A stretch of 64,000 nucleotides of DNA from positions 213,399,744 to 213,463,743 of the forward strand of contig NC_081411.1 of NCBI RefSeq assembly GCF_030272615.1. The letters are read 5' to 3'. Under the pieces are notes generated by a model. The model made no database searches. It was not told where the DNA came from and saw only the letters and a program-made list of their open reading frames with translations. Below are positions 37,422 to 50,500 of this stretch, one piece after another; positions within the stretch are counted from its first letter, which is position 1, and each line of letters starts with the position of its first letter. This DNA comes from Cryptomeria japonica. Taxonomy: Eukaryota > Streptophyta > Pinopsida > Cupressales > Cupressaceae. The position numbers and the translations under genes were made by a program.

Positions 37422-38129
37422 TTATGAAAACTCATTCGATAAATGTTTATCCACATCAATATATTCATGCTGACTGTCAGAAGCCTTAGGAGTTGTATTG
37501 CCATTATGAATAATATTTTCACTCATTACTCCATCAAATTTTAAAGCAAGAGAAGCAAGAACACGAATAGGAGTAAAACCATCACATGTTTTATGCAGCT
37601 TATGATTTGGAGATATTGGTTGAATATATTTCTTAGGAGAAAAGGGAATCATGTCAATTGTTGGAGTCTGAGAAGATTGAGTATTTGGAGGGATAACTTC
37701 ATGAGCTTGAACACAACATCTTCATCGAGTCCTAGTGGAAGGTTGAGAAGAAAGAGGAACATTTGCAGAAGGAGGAATGGATTTCTTCTTAATAGTGGAA
37801 GGTTCAGGTTGAGGTCTTTTTGGTTGAACAATAGGAGAAGAAGGCCTCTTCTCTTGATAAGAGGAAGGAGGTGGAATTGTGCCATAGAAAGGAGGAGTAT
37901 TAGGTGTAGGGAGGAGACCAAGTCCATCATGAGGAGGAGGTATAGGTCTAACCTTAGGAAGAATATTGTGGTTCTCCTTAAGAGAAGGTAAAGTCACATT
38001 CATAGGAGTAGGTGGACAATTTTCCTTAGGAGGGAGATTAGTTCTATCTGAGAGAGGAAGAAACTCATCTTTAAGAATAATAGGAATGTCAAGTGTTGGT
38101 GATCTAGGTTGGCTTAAGGATAAGATCAT
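37422..38129 (-). pseudogene. Element E proline-rich linker remnant
   Basis: The minus strand reads a long Pro/Ser-rich stretch (NLPPKENCPPTPMN, RPIPPPHDGLGLLPTPNTPP, GTIPPPSSYQEKRPSSP, PQPEPSTIKKKSIPP). After a stop comes IPFSPKKYIQPISPN. SPKKYI and LPPKE/LPPKD are shared with F at 3750-4157, which supports one family. No enzymatic motif is seen; it may be an unstructured tail of the gag-protease polyprotein. Confidence 0.55.
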
Positions 38130-38186
38130 ATCATTCTTCCATTTTTGATAAGATTGAAAAAGAGCATTGCTCCTTGATGGAAGAGA

Positions 38187-38471
38187 TTAAAATTTTTTAG
38201 GCCAAAAGAGATCAATAGGAACACTAGGGCTTCTTTTGGATGGACGAAATAATCTATGGTTCATGGTTATGATTTCTCTATTCTGAGGAAATTTTAGACA
38301 CTTGTAGATTGGAGAAGCAATAGCCTTCATGGAAGATATCCAAGGATAGCCCAACTTCACATGGAATTTCTTAGAGGAAGGTATGATAATAAAAGTCAAC
38401 ATCCATGGACTTACCATGGACTTCAACAGGAAGGGTGATAGAACCAATGGTAGGACAAGAGAAGCCATCAA
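38187..38471 (-). pseudogene. Element E aspartic-protease-like segment
   Basis: The minus strand reads MVSPWMLTFIIIPSSKKF, HVKLGYPWISSMKAIASP and YKCLKFPQN. This pattern (V-x-LG-x-PW, then a constant ICKYLKFP-like tail) is that of the C-terminal part of Ty3/gypsy retropepsins. The active-site DTG/DSG would lie just upstream around 38480-38570; this region is broken and I do not see an intact motif. Confidence 0.6.
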
Positions 38472-38573
38472 ATAACTTCACAACCACATTAGAAGCATCA
38501 TATAGTGGTTTATACAATCATAAAGTGAAAAGATAGTCTTCAGTTATAACGTTTACCATGCAAGAGGGATCAA

Positions 38574-39820
38574 TCAGGGTACCACGACATGAAATACCTT
38601 AACCTTTGCAACTATGTATAAAGGACCACTGGGTGCTCTAATGGTCTCACTAGGGTCAAATGTAATACAAGGATCCTTACTTGTATCGTATGTTTCTACC
38701 ATATTAACCAATTTTGGAGCCATAGAAGTGAATTCTTCAAAAATGAGAGAATTAGGCACAATCTCAATAATGTTAGAGGTATGAGATGACAAGGGATTAG
38801 TGAAAATCTTAAGATTTTGATTAGGAGGAGAAACAGATTTATTCCCTTTATCATTCACACCTGCCACAGATATATTATTATTATCAATCAAGTCTTGAAC
38901 CTTATGTTTCAATGCAAAACATTTCTCAATATCATGACTAGGTTGACAATGAAATTGGCAAAAGGAATTGTTATCAAAATGAGGAGATGCAAGTTTGGAA
39001 GGATCAACTTGTTTTATAGGAGGAAGTTTGATAATATTTCTATGCAATAACAGAGACATAATACTATGCAAAGATTCATTCAAAGGATTAAATTGTCTTT
39101 CTCTTTGGAAAAATTTTGAAATATGAGGCACACCTATTGTAGCATTCACATGGTTGTTGTTGATTGGTTCATTGAACTTGATGAAGCTTTTTGTTTGTTT
39201 GAACTTCACAAATAGTTGTTGAACACTCTCCCCCTTATCACTCGAAGCCGTAGGAGTGGATTTCTCCATTTGACTCACAACTAGTTTATAATTGTGGAGT
39301 GTTGCACACAACTATAGAAAGGAAGTAAACTTAGACAAAAGAGGCTTTTCCCTGATATCTTTTTGTAATTTAGAAATGAAAATTATTTGAAAATCATTAT
39401 CATGCACTTGAAAAGAAATTTGAGCATACAAATGTTTATATCTACCAATAAAATTAGTCACTTTTTCTTTAACACCTTGTTTACAATGCATTAAATCAAT
39501 CAAAGTGATTTTAGGACCAATGTTGTTTTGAAATTGTTGGATGAAAGCATTTTCTACTTGTTGAAAGGAAGTGATAGAATAAGAAGGCAAAGAGAAATAA
39601 CATTGTAAAGCCTTATCTCTTGGTGTTCTTGTAAACATTTTTGCAAGCAATCATTGATCATAAGTAAAATCAGTACACAAGGTTTGAAATGTTTTGACAT
39701 ACGTAAGAGGATCACCTTTTTCATTATAAAGTTCCAATTGAGGGATCTCAACATGTTTAGGTGGCATGACTTTAACAATATCAAGAGAAAGTGGGCTCGT
39801 AACATCAAAGGTGGGCACAC
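38574..39820 (-). pseudogene. Element E gag core and nucleocapsid-like part
   Basis: The capsid core on the minus strand (39312-39650, extending upstream to about 39820) reads KALQCYFSLPSYSITSFQQVENAFIQQF and KVTNFIGRYKHLYAQI, the retrotransposon gag family pattern (W-x-x-LP...F...F). Downstream (38574-39311) are ESVQQLFVKFK and a Cys/His segment FCQFHCQPSHDIEKCFALKHKVQDLID, as in gypsy gag proteins of the C-x-F-H-x-x-x-x-H-D-T-E-x-C type. Two adjacent frames are separated by a stop at 39312. This part would form the particle core. Confidence 0.8.
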
Positions 39821-39968
39821 TAAACTTGGATTAACTCATGGAAGCAATTTGTTGTTGTAAGGAAGACATAGTTTGGGCAAGATTGCTGATTGTTATTTCA
39901 GTGGAAGAATTGATGTTAGACATAGGTGATTGAGAAGGTGGTGTGATATTGTTGAAAGAAGGCATGGA

Positions 39969-40670
39969 CTAAGAATAAGGTGGTGGGACACTATGATAAG
40001 TAGCCATAAGTGATGATTGGGTAGGAAAAGGGACACTTAAAGGAGGAATAAAGTTGTTGAAGGAATTTCCCCGTTGTGTCACACTGATTGGTTGAGAAAT
40101 AGTAGGAACACTTATGGAAGACATAGGTAACGATGGAGGATTAAATGAAGAAGAGGGATTTCCCCCATGACGTAAGGTTGTAGGAATGACATTTTGAGTT
40201 GAATTAGCCATGATGTTAGATGTGAAAGTAGGAATACTAGTCATAGGATTGGTCAAAGTAATAGAGGAATTGACTTGTGTTGAAGGTTGTCCGTAACCTA
40301 GGGTTTTGGTACAACTCTTGATAGGCATGACATTAGAATCAACAATATGTGCAATGTCACACAATATATCAATTCCATTCCTATCACTTTGAAGCATGCG
40401 CTTAAGACCTTCAATTAATGGAAGAGCTTCACTATTAGGGTATTCTTGGGACATCCATTGTTGAAAGCTATCAAATTAATTGTCCAATGTGGAAAGTTGA
40501 TCTAAAGAAACCCTAGTTAAAGCTTCTTCTTCATCATGAGATCCATCAATGGGGTAAATAGGCACATGATTAGGATGGGAAGAATTAGCATGATCCTCAT
40601 TAAAGAAGTCACCCAAATTAGGCTCCATCTCCTCAATAATTAAACCTTGGGAAGCCTTATTTCTAATCAT
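39969..40670 (-). pseudogene. Element E gag N-terminal, low-complexity part
   Basis: Two open stretches on the minus strand: an acidic one (EEMEPNLGDFFNEDHANSS, DGSHDEEEALTRVSLDQL), then a Ser/Thr/Pro/Asn-rich one (PNSEALPLIEGLKRML, later TQVNSSITLTNPMTSIP, SFNPPSLPMSSISVP). There is no catalytic motif. The stop between them (40455-40475) and the one before the capsid core break the frame. Confidence 0.6.
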
Positions 40671-41794
40671 TCATCTAGCATGGATAGGATAGGTAGGACT
40701 AATAGTCGTAAAACTCATGCACTAGAGGGAAAATTTGAATTTTGAATTGTAGAAAAAAGCTTGCAAAATTGAGTAATGCAAAACTCAAGAAAATAATGAT
40801 TACACAATTTGAACTTTGTTGGAGGAAGGGGATGACACAATTTCCAAAAATAAAAGGAAATTGGAATTTTAAAATTATGGCCAAGGGAATACCACTTAAT
40901 TTTAAAATCATAATTTTTAAAACCAGGGCAGACAATAATTAACCTCTTAATTTTAAAAAACTTCTTGAAAGTTGAAATGTTGAATTTTGAAGGTATTTTT
41001 TATTCTAGAGGGTTCAAAAATCGATAAAATCAGCCAATCTTTTGGATTTAAGTCAATAAATACAGTCATAATAGTCTCTTGAAATTTTGAGAAAAAAGTC
41101 GAGGACTGTGGTGGGAACGCACATGGTTCGACCAACTTTTTTTGAAATTTTTAGTGATGGATATTATGATGATTTTAAATCTAACCACAAAATATTGGCG
41201 AATTTTACGATCTCTAGATGGGCAAAATGAAGACACAAAAGTGAAAATAGTACCCTATTAGGGTTTTGCAGAAAAGAGGAATTGAAGTGCAATTTTTGAA
41301 AAGGGTCAAACCTAATGGATAGGGACACCTTGGAAAATGTTTAATAATCTAAATGTAACTTAAATTGCCTTGAAATTCACACAAAATTCAATTAATTTTA
41401 AAAATTAGGGTTTGATGACCTAACCACTTAATTTTGAAATTTGAATTGTGGGATTGAAGACAAATCTAAGAATAATCAAAAATCTGAAAATTAAGGTAAA
41501 ATCCAATAGTTGCACAATTTCAAGATGATTTTTGAAAATTAGGGTTTTAACAAGTAACCTCTAAATTTTGTAAATTGTAATTGCAAATTGAACAAGACAA
41601 TGAGGAAATTTAATTTGACAAACACAATAATTTTTCAGATCTAAGACAAACACAAGAAATTTTTACAAATCACAAGTTCAATTTTAAATTTAAAAACTAG
41701 GGTTTTTAATGAATTAACCACTAAGTTTGTAGAAATTTGAAACTTGTAAATGAAAAAGATGCAATTTTGTTCAAAGGATAGCATGCAAGATGTT
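40671..41794 (-). other. Element E 5' untranslated leader
   Basis: AT-rich, with several copies of an aaattagggttt word (41404, 41538 and 41696) also common at 4540-4800 in F. It looks like the transcribed leader between primer site and gag. Confidence 0.5.
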
Positions 41795-41807
41795 GGGTTC
41801 ACCAAAA
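41795..41807 (-). other. Element E primer binding site
   Basis: Minus strand TTTTGGTGAACCC, the same type as F; pairs with a GGTTCACCA tRNA end. Confidence 0.7.
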
Positions 41808-43060
41808 TGTGATGGTGGGAAAATGATGAGTGATAGATCAAGAGGAAAACTAACCCTTTCCCTCAAAGAGAGATGAGAGCTTCACTATTGATTATCCTTC
41901 AAGCGCTTTTCACCATTACATTAGAGAGATAAGGGGTAATTCACTATATCCAATCTCCACACAAATATGATAGATTGAATTCTGAATGAATTAAGGGTGT
42001 TATGATGATCCCCTTATTCCCTTTTTGTTTTATTTGGAAAGAAATTTAAATGGACTGACCTATGTAGTGCAAAAGTGACAAAGAATTGATTATAACTTGA
42101 TATCTGAATATGGGATGAAGTTGTGCACCTAGATTTGGAAGTAAAATGTCGAGACAAAGTTGCCCAAAGATTTGACGAAAAGTTGTTCGGACCATGGCGG
42201 GAATGTACACGGTCCTTAAAAAAATCCGTGAAATGAAAAGGGTTTTTTTGCCTCTGCAAATGAAGCCCAAATTTGAAAGTACAGTTGTGCACTGGCAACG
42301 TACACACAGAAAAGAGAGGTAAATGTGTTGGGATTGGGGGTTTGCCTTCAGGTGAAACCCCAGTTTTGGAATTAACAAAGTAATGAAAGAAAGTACTTGC
42401 AAGTAGATGTAAATGAAAGACTGAATTGTAAATCACCTCAAGGGAGGTTGTAGTAGCAATGTTGATAGAAATGCTTGTGTGGAATTGAATGTTGAAAGAA
42501 ATCTCCTCTTCAATGGTTGAATACTTGACTTGAATGCAACACCTAGCCTTCAAGTGAGACTTGAGAATGCTCAATGTTGGAAAAGAAGGATTGAATGCTT
42601 GATCACTAATATAACTTGAATCTCTCCAAATTCCACCTATTGAACTTCAACTTATCCAACTTCTTGCACTTATGAAAATGAGAGGATGAATGCCCCTTAA
42701 ATACATGTTTGAATGATTTGAATTTCGTCATGGGCCGATATTGGGGAGGTTTCTCACTCATTGCACAACCCACAATGCTTGCACAAGAAAGGTAGAGCAG
42801 GGAAAGGGGTGGAATGCCCCTATCCTGGGAGGACAAGGGAACCATGCCCTTGTCCAAGGAGGGATAGGGGATCCACGCCCCGTTCCTAACTCTTTCTCCA
42901 GGGTAGAGTGTGGACAAAGTGATGCGAAGGCCAAGGATGAAGCAGTTTTCACAAGCCGAGCACTCTTCGGTCTCCGATTAGGCTAGAGGATTTGAGTTCG
43001 CATGCGTGTGGACCCTAATGCAGTCGTAAATTTATAGGGTTGCAATTTTATGACACTACA
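41808..43060 (-). mobile_element. Element E 5' LTR (plus-strand right)
   Basis: 1253 bp, matching 35238-36444. On the minus strand it starts TGTAGTGTCATAAAA and ends CCATCACA. Confidence 0.9.
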
Positions 43061-43065
43061 CTAAA

Positions 43066-43347
43066 TTTACACAATTTATATGGATGAAGCAGATGTTGAA
43101 GGACATAAAAGTGCATTGCAATGAACTGGTAATTATTCACTATGATAACTCTTCTTCTATTGACATATCAAAGAATCCTGTATTTCACTCTAAGAAAAAG
43201 CACATATATATCAAGTATAGATTTTTGAAGGAGAAGGTGGAAGAAAATGAAGTTAGATTGGTTTATATAAACACTAAAGAGAAGATTGTAGACATCATCA
43301 CTAACCTTTGCCTAAAGATTCATTTGAGTACCTCAGAGATAGATTAG
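43066..43347 (+). pseudogene. Element A RNase H remnant, 3' part
   Basis: Continues the domain interrupted at 35237: TQFIWMKQMLKDIKV, IIHYDNSSSIDISKNPVFHSKKKHI, KYRFLKEKVEENEVRLVYI, KIVDIITNLCLKIH. This is the standard C terminus of copia polyproteins. The stop is at 43345-43347. Confidence 0.93.
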
Positions 43348-43742
43348 GGGTTTCTACCCCTCTGGCAAGAAACTGATTGATGCTATTTGGCATAAGTCCG
43401 GTATGCATTATCAAATATAGTGTTCATTTTGGATTGATATGGTGATGCTACTAATTAGGGGGAGTAGTTAGCCTTGTGATTCAATGTTTTATGATTTTGC
43501 TTTGATATTTATGTCAGATCTTTGGAATTAATGTCAAATAGGGAGAGATATTCATGTGAAAAACTTAAGGAAATATTTACATTAGGGGAGAAATTTATAG
43601 AAATTAACTATGACATCATCTACATGGATAGTATGGATCAGAACTTCATTGCTATATTCTTGTGTGGGAGATTTGTTTGCCTTTTCTTGGCACTTGGATG
43701 TTTTTCACATCTAGTGTTGCCATCAATGCCAAATGGGGAGAT
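43348..43742 (+). other. Element A 3' untranslated region and polypurine tract
   Basis: The polypurine tract AAATGGGGAGAT (43731-43742) precedes the LTR. A second purine run, attagggggagtag, lies at 43455. No coding. Confidence 0.75.
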
Positions 43743-44992
43743 TGTTGGCCATTTGGAGGAATTGATAATGTGTTGTATTGATGTTTTGTCATTGATGTCA
43801 ACACTAGTTGTTTTGGCTGCTTTATCGATATCCTTTTGGTCTCGGTAGGTTGTTTGATTTCTAGCTAGTAAGATCATGATGATCTGATATACTCTAGTAT
43901 GCTTTGGCTTTTGGAATTGGCTTAGATATGTTATTCATGCTACTCAAGTTCGTGTTCATTCAGTTGGTTTTGATTTGGTGATTGGATGCTATCTTATATG
44001 CTGGTAAGCCTGGTTTGTTTATTCGAAGAGGGTTTCACCGATAAAGCTTTATTGACGATCTTTTGATATTATACATAATTAGTGTTGGTGCGGCTTCTAG
44101 TGGAGATTCAGGATGCTAATGGTGATCGTGTTTGAGACTTGGCTGATTGGGATCATTTCTTTAGCGTTTGTGGAATTAAATTGGGTCAGGTTCTATCTAG
44201 GTTATGGATAGGCTTAATGTAACATGTTGTTGGGACTTCTTCATGTGTTTCCAAGATGTCTTATGGGTTAGATATTATTTGTTTGGTCTCAAGCCGACAT
44301 GTTTTGTAATTATGTAATTGCTTTATTGTTTGGTGGCCGATCTTATTGTTTATGGTCAAGGGTTTGTATATATATGATGTAAGATCTCATTGTAGATTAT
44401 GTAAGATGGAATATGATAAGGATTTATGTGAGCGAATAATGTAATTATAATTTATGCAGAGGATTTGGTTGATCATTGGTGATCGAGTTGGGTTTATCTA
44501 AGAGGATTAAGTCCTTCGGTATTAAGATTAACTAGAACTATACTCAGGCATATGAGATGATATCATTGTAGTTCATTCTTCCTTCTGGATTGTAGTTTGG
44601 ATTTTTATGTAGTGAGTGAGACTATTTTTGTACTGAGCAGTGTGCTCTAGGCTGTTGGCCTTCCTACAAGTACAGTCCCCTCAATTTGTAATCACATACT
44701 TATTGCAGAAGTATTATCTAACTGTGGGCAGGATTCCCACCGTGGTTTTTCCCTTTATCGGGTTTTCCATGTACAAATATCGGTGTCATGGGGATGGTAT
44801 CTATTCTCTAATTGTTGCTTGCACTTAATTGGTCTATCTGCTATTTCGGTAATTAGTTAATGTATTCCAGTATTGATCTTATGTTTTCTAGTATTAAAGT
44901 TTTAATTGGTTAAGGTTCTGGTAATCTGGTGACAACTGATTCATCCCCCCCCCCCCTCTCAGTTGTCTTCCAGTTATTTGAACTGTCTAACA
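43743..44992 (+). mobile_element. Element A 3' LTR
   Basis: 1250 bp, matching 30068-31267; ends with a 13-base C tract (44945-44956 region), ctctcagttg and gtctaaca. It has about 45 bp not present in the left copy near 44190-44250. Confidence 0.9.
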
Positions 44993-45054
44993 CATAGTTG
45001 TTGAAGTTCTTCAGGCCATCAGACCTTAGCATAAATGGATATGCAATTTGGTAA

Positions 45055-46038
45055 TGTTGGCAATTAACACTCATTCGATAGTCACCTTCTGAGATATATT
45101 GCATTTTTTGGGCTATCATTGATGGCAACTCATTTGTAGGTGTTGGTATTTCTTCATCTAGACTTATTGCCTTATCATTTTGTATAGATTGGGCCAACCG
45201 GTATACACTCCATTGTTTATTCTTGTTGACCAATTAGTCTTTGTACTGGTAACTTATATTTGGGATCCGGTTAAGACATTGTAGGACCTAGTTAAGATAT
45301 TATAGGATCGGGTAAGATCATTTATGGAATTAGAAGTAGTGTGTTGGCTGACATCAAATTATGATCATCGGGATAATGTATAACATATTTTATGATCCGG
45401 AAGCCAATAGGTTTATTTTCTTAGTAAGGTCGGCATATTGAACAAGTTAAAAGGGTTTTTAAGAGAGATCACTTAGTGATGGATTTCATTATTATTGTGA
45501 TACGATTTGTGATGTGAATTAGTCAAAGATTGATGGTATGTGAATTGGTTAGTGAGTGTTAGCATTTGTGTGTAGTTACATGTGCATAATTATAACCGGT
45601 AGCATAACAGAGTAGAACAGAGTATCAGACCACTGGTTCAATGAAGGTTGTTAGAGATTAAACTGAAACTTATCCAGCATGGCCATATGCACTATTTGTT
45701 CTTTTTTATTTCAAATCATTGTGTAATGTTGTGTAAATCGGTGAGACTTTTGTTTGAATAGTGAGCTTGTATGCATGTGCATACCCCCTTATGTAATATT
45801 GTATACCTTGATCAAGTATATAGATATTGTGGGTATTAGCCCCACTATGGTTTTTTCCCTTTGTAGGGTTTTCCATGTATAAATATTGGTGTTATGGTGT
45901 TACTTTATGTGTTGATTTGTTTATGTGCTTTAATTTTATATTTTGTCATCTAGTTGATCAGTAGTAAGTTAATAAATTCATTCACCCATAGAACATTGAT
46001 TCACCCCCCCCCCCTCTTAGTGTTCTTGGATTCCAACA
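45055..46038 (+). mobile_element. Element B 5' LTR
   Basis: 984 bp ending gattccaaca; C tract at about 46004-46014 and the module cccactatggttttttccc and ggttttccatgt at 45850-45880. Confidence 0.9.
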
Positions 46039-46040
46039 AT

Positions 46041-46052
46041 TGGTATCAGAGC
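46041..46052 (+). other. Element B primer binding site
   Basis: TGGTATCAGAGC two bases after the LTR end; initiator-Met type as in A. Confidence 0.93.
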
Positions 46053-46106
46053 CTAGTTCCTTAGAAAAAGTTTAATAACTTGAGGAAGATCCAAAACTTG
46101 AAATCA

Positions 46107-47222
46107 ATGGAAACCAGTTTGTAGCAACAACTTCAACTTGCTCTTAAGGATCTTGATGATGAAAAGGAGAAAATCATCAAACTAAAGAATGAACTGAGGC
46201 AAGCTAGAGAGTACATCATTTTACTATAGGGAAAGCTATCAGTTGCTCAAGCTAAGAGGAAGGAACTCTGTGATCAACTAGACAATCAAAGTAGTGATGA
46301 AGAAGATGCCTTGAAAGATCAATGTCAGAAAATCACTTAGGAGCATACTACCTTGAAGAATGAAATGCAAGCCCTAACTATGAGAATATGCAAGGAGATT
46401 GAAGGCAGAAAGAATAATGAAGAAAATTTAGCTCAAGCATTGAAGGACAAATCAAATGAATGCAACAGACTGACACATGAGAATGATATGTTGAGACTTG
46501 AATTGATTCAGTCCTGGAATAATGAACAAGAACTCGAAAGACATCTCCTAATCATGAGAGATGATTTGACCACTAAAAATGAATACAAATTCAAGTTCAA
46601 AGCGAGATCTACAAGAATTGATGAATTGCTAAAAATCCAGAGAGATGTCAATGACAAGAGAGGTCTTGGATATGAAGTAGGAGAAAGCTTTGGTACTGCA
46701 CAATAATATCAATCATCTGGTTAGAAACAAAATCATGCCAACAACCAAAGCCAGAAATCACCAGTAAGATAGCCTAATGCTCACAAATTCAATGGTACAT
46801 GCTTTGTTTGCAATAAATATGGTCATATAGTAAGTCAGTGCAGAAATAGGAATAATCAGAACAATGCATCATTCACCCATCTTGGAAATGTCAAATGTCA
46901 TGTCTGTAGTAGATTTGGACATATGGCTAAACAATGCAAATCAAAAGGAAATCAAGGAAATAAAGAGTATAACAAAGCAATTCAGAAGAACAATGTTGTC
47001 TGGTATGCATGCAACAAGATTGGACATATTGCTAAGCATTGCAGGAGTAAAAATCCACTGGTAGCTGATGGAAATTCAGATGAGAAAGGAAAGGCAAAGG
47101 TTGAAGATATTATAAAACTGCATGAAAGACGATGGGTTTGGAAATCAAATACACAACCACCAGATCAACCGGTAGAGCCATTGGGTCCTGCACCGAAAAC
47201 AAGAACTTCAATCGGTAACTAA
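46107..47222 (+). pseudogene. Element B gag: coiled coil plus three zinc knuckles
   Basis: It starts at ATG 46107 (METSL, stop at 46122). The first 200 residues are heptad-like and rich in Lys, Glu, Leu and Asn (ALKDLDDEKEKIIKLKNELRQ, ENLAQALKDKSNECNRL), predicted as coiled coil. Three CCHC knuckles follow: CFVCNKYGHIVSQC (about 46801), CHVCSRFGHMAKQC (about 46901) and a damaged third at about 47000 (WYACNKIGHIAKHC; the first Cys is Trp). Unlike A, no UBN2 capsid pattern is seen before the knuckles. It ends TSIGN at 47222. Confidence 0.75.
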
Positions 47223-47591
47223 GGCACTCTGCCTTAGGGGTAGGCAAATCATTGAAGATCATGCAAACACCCCAGATTAGGTCTGTAGTCAAATAATTTT
47301 GATTGCGGATGGATACTCAAGTGGATTCAAGTACTTACTGAAACCTATATGTAGATTATGTGATCCGATCAAATTCTCCGAGAGCATTTATGACAGTGGA
47401 AAATTAGGGTTAATGGCGATAAAAAGGGGAAAAGTTAAATCATTTCTTCACATAGCGATCAAGCATTCTAAAGATAAATTTCTAAGGCATTCAAGAGTCC
47501 AAAAGCGATTTGTGCGAGCATCTAGAGAATATTTCATCATCTGGAAAGTTATAAAGGTATTTACTATTTGCAGAAACCCTCAAAATTTAAC

Positions 47592-50500
47592 ATGGCTTCA
47601 TCATTGAATGTTTATACTCCTTTGGTAGTGGAAATTAAAGACTGCCCTCGTCTAGAATTCAAGAAACATCCTTACAAATCACTTTTGGATGCTCCTTTGG
47701 GAGCTTTTTCAAGTGTTTTCCATGGTGTTCTTCATATTGAAGACATTAGGGCATACATTCACTTCTATATCAAGGAGATTGGGAATTATGAGATGTCCTG
47801 CGTATTCACTAATCACTTGATCACTGAGAATCAATAGAAACTGGAATATGCACATCTGCAAAGGAAGGGTTTTACCCAATTCATGGATTTTCTAACTTTT
47901 GACGAAGATGAATGGGTACGGTATATTCTCAGTCGCATTCATGGGGAATTATTGTGGTTGACCGACCATATAAAATTATAGAGGAAGTGATCAAGAACAT
48001 TACATGCCTTCACAAGGTTAGAGGTTTACCAGGGCTTCAGTCGATATCAAACACAAATCTCTACAAACTCACTGGCACCACATATGATGATAGATCTATG
48101 AGAGTTGTTGACATTAGGCTTATTGATGTGAAATTTGTAGCAATGGTGATTGGATATAAGGTTTATGAGTCAAACCGACTGAACTCAGTTTTTGGAACTG
48201 CCATTCACATTGCATATCAAATGGTGAAAGAATATGCGCATTATGATTTATGCAATGTTATGCTTAAGGAGTTGATGACCAATCTCTGAAAGATTAAGCA
48301 TGGCATGAAGAATACTTTCCAGTATGATTCCTTCATCATATGCTTGACATTTTACTTTCTCAACATGGTACCGAGTTATGGGAAGATTCAATGGGCTTTT
48401 GATAGACTAGTTTCAACACAAATTGCACAAATCTTGGACCGGCAAGGTGATAAGCAATAAAAGGCTAATATGTGGGCCTTTTTCAAAACTTTTCAAAAAG
48501 AAATGAACAATAGGGTTAGAACCCCAAAATAAATTATTGAGAAATATAAGGATACTATTTGTTTTATGGTCAACAAAGATGAATGCATGATGGAGGAAGT
48601 TCATCCTAGAATAGTCTGGATCATGCCACTGGGTTATGAAGTTGATGAGGCCACAGTGGATGCATATGCACAACATTTAATGAAAGATCCAGTTGATGAG
48701 AAGGAAGAGAAATTTGGCACAACTTAGGAGAAGGGTCTTAAAGTTCATCACGAACAAGTTTCACCCGCCATAAAAAGGAAAATGACAAGGGTTGCAGCAG
48801 AATAATTAATTAGTGAAGGCCATGACAAGGCTGAAGAAGAACAAAAAGTTAAAATTCTTGAAGCCTGGAGGAAGGAAGAATAGAGGTAGAAGAGGAAGGA
48901 GGAGACAGAGGCTAAGAAGGTCGCTCATACCATTCTTAATGTGGTCCCGGTTACTACAGAACCATCTAGACAACCAGAAGGTCCATCTAGCAAGCCTACT
49001 AGTCCTAAGACGAAGGAATCAGTGAAGAGGAAGCAAAAACCAGCTAGGCAGTATATGATTGTTTCTTTAGAGGAGATTGAATTTGATGAAGAAATCAAAC
49101 AAGCTCCAAAGAAGAAAGGTGTATTTGCAAGAGCTGTGAGAGAAAAGGAGGAAGAACAGAAGAAAGAACTGGTGAAGGAGCCACCCAAGAAGACTCTGAA
49201 AATCACAATTGTACATAAGAGGAAGCCCAAGGCAAATGAGCAGTCTAAACTGAAAGCTAAAAGGAGAATCAGTAAGCAAAAAAGTTAGATGCTCAAGAAG
49301 TCATTGATCATATTATTAATGATGGAAATTTGGATAATATTTTTGCATCTTATGATGATTTTGATGATAAAGATAAGAAACAACTAGAGGAAGTAATTGT
49401 TTTATATCTTGATTCCTTTAGTAGGACTTTGATTGAATTGGAGAAAATCTTGCCTAAGGAGTTGCATGATAGATTAGAGGTCAAAAACTTACATGCACAG
49501 AAATTGGGCCGGATAAAAGAAAACCAAATTAGTTAATCTTTGTCCATCAATAACTCTGATAGAGGTTGCTGATTTGATTAATAAGACAGGTGTGACAGAA
49601 TTCAATCCCAAACACCAAATTAATAATTTAATGCTTGAAAAGTATGAAGAGATCTGGAAGGATACTATAGACATATGGGTCAGAATTGTTTTGAGTCATG
49701 GTTATGAGCCTAGTCTGAGTTTTGTTCAGTCACGAAATATTTAATTACTTAAGGACAAGGAACCAGAAAAGAAGGATGAGCAGAATGTGGATACTAATCC
49801 ATCAGTTAGTACTCCACCGGTTACTAATAAGTCACAAAATCCTTTTTAGTCCCATGTACAGGATCTTGAGGTAGATGTTGATAAGGATAAAGTTTCAGAA
49901 GATGCACCTAAACATAGTGAAGCATGAAGTGGCAAAGCCACCGGTGCATAGGTGGAGAAGACTTCTGAGGATAAGTCACTGTAAGACACAAGCAAGAAGA
50001 CAAATTTAGATTTCCCTTCCAGTTTGGCAATTGACACTTCACTATCAAAATCTAAAGGGAAATTGCCACAATTTTTAATCAGTTTTGACAAGCCTTATCA
50101 TTTAATGTCACTGACATAGAAGGTTTTGGCCACTACAGTACTTTAGGCATAGGCTACCTAGGAACTGGCACAAGAAGAATCTAAGGACAGAGAGTTGAGT
50201 CAGAATACTTTTGATGTTTTGAACCGACTTGTACCGGAATTTCAGGCTAAGGAGAGCTCAAGATCTTTTGGTATACCGCAAGAGATAATTGAATACATTC
50301 CTAAGCAACATGATTCTTTGGTAAAGGTTTCAGCACTTGAGTCTAAAGATAAATTCATTGATGCTAGGAAGAAGACATTTTTGCGGATGATTGCATCAGA
50401 AAAAGATAAACTTAAAACTTGTTTATAGTCTATTGATGATGCATTAGCAGAAGGAGGTAAAGTGTATAATACTTTTCCAGATTTTTCCAAGCTTACTGCA

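Larger units (their letters stand above)
35238..43060 (-). mobile_element. Element E: minus-strand non-autonomous gag-protease LTR element
   Basis: LTRs 35238-36444 and 41808-43060 share the start tgtgatggtgggaaaatg and the end tttatgacactaca. The flanks ctaat (35233-35237) and ctaaa (43061-43065) are a 5-bp duplication with one change. Primer site, gag, protease-like and proline-rich parts are on the minus strand; no reverse transcriptase or integrase is seen. The LTRs differ by roughly one base in twenty in the first 200 bases, less than those of A, which agrees with E being the later insertion. Related to element F. Confidence 0.9.
30068..44992 (+). mobile_element. Element A: complete Ty1/copia retrotransposon split by E
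   Basis: LTRs 30068-31267 and 43743-44992 start TGTTGGCCATTTGGAGG and end GTCTAACA. The flanks are identical catag (30063-30067, 44993-44997). Inside are an initiator-Met primer site, then gag, protease, integrase, reverse transcriptase and RNase H in copia order, and a polypurine tract. Without E it is about 7.1 kb. The LTRs differ by roughly one base in ten over their first 200 bases by eye, and every enzyme carries stops or lost catalytic residues. Confidence 0.93.

Noticed and set aside
37190-37991. Plus-strand open frames rich in Arg and Lys
   Set aside because: They are antisense to the proline-rich minus-strand part of element E.
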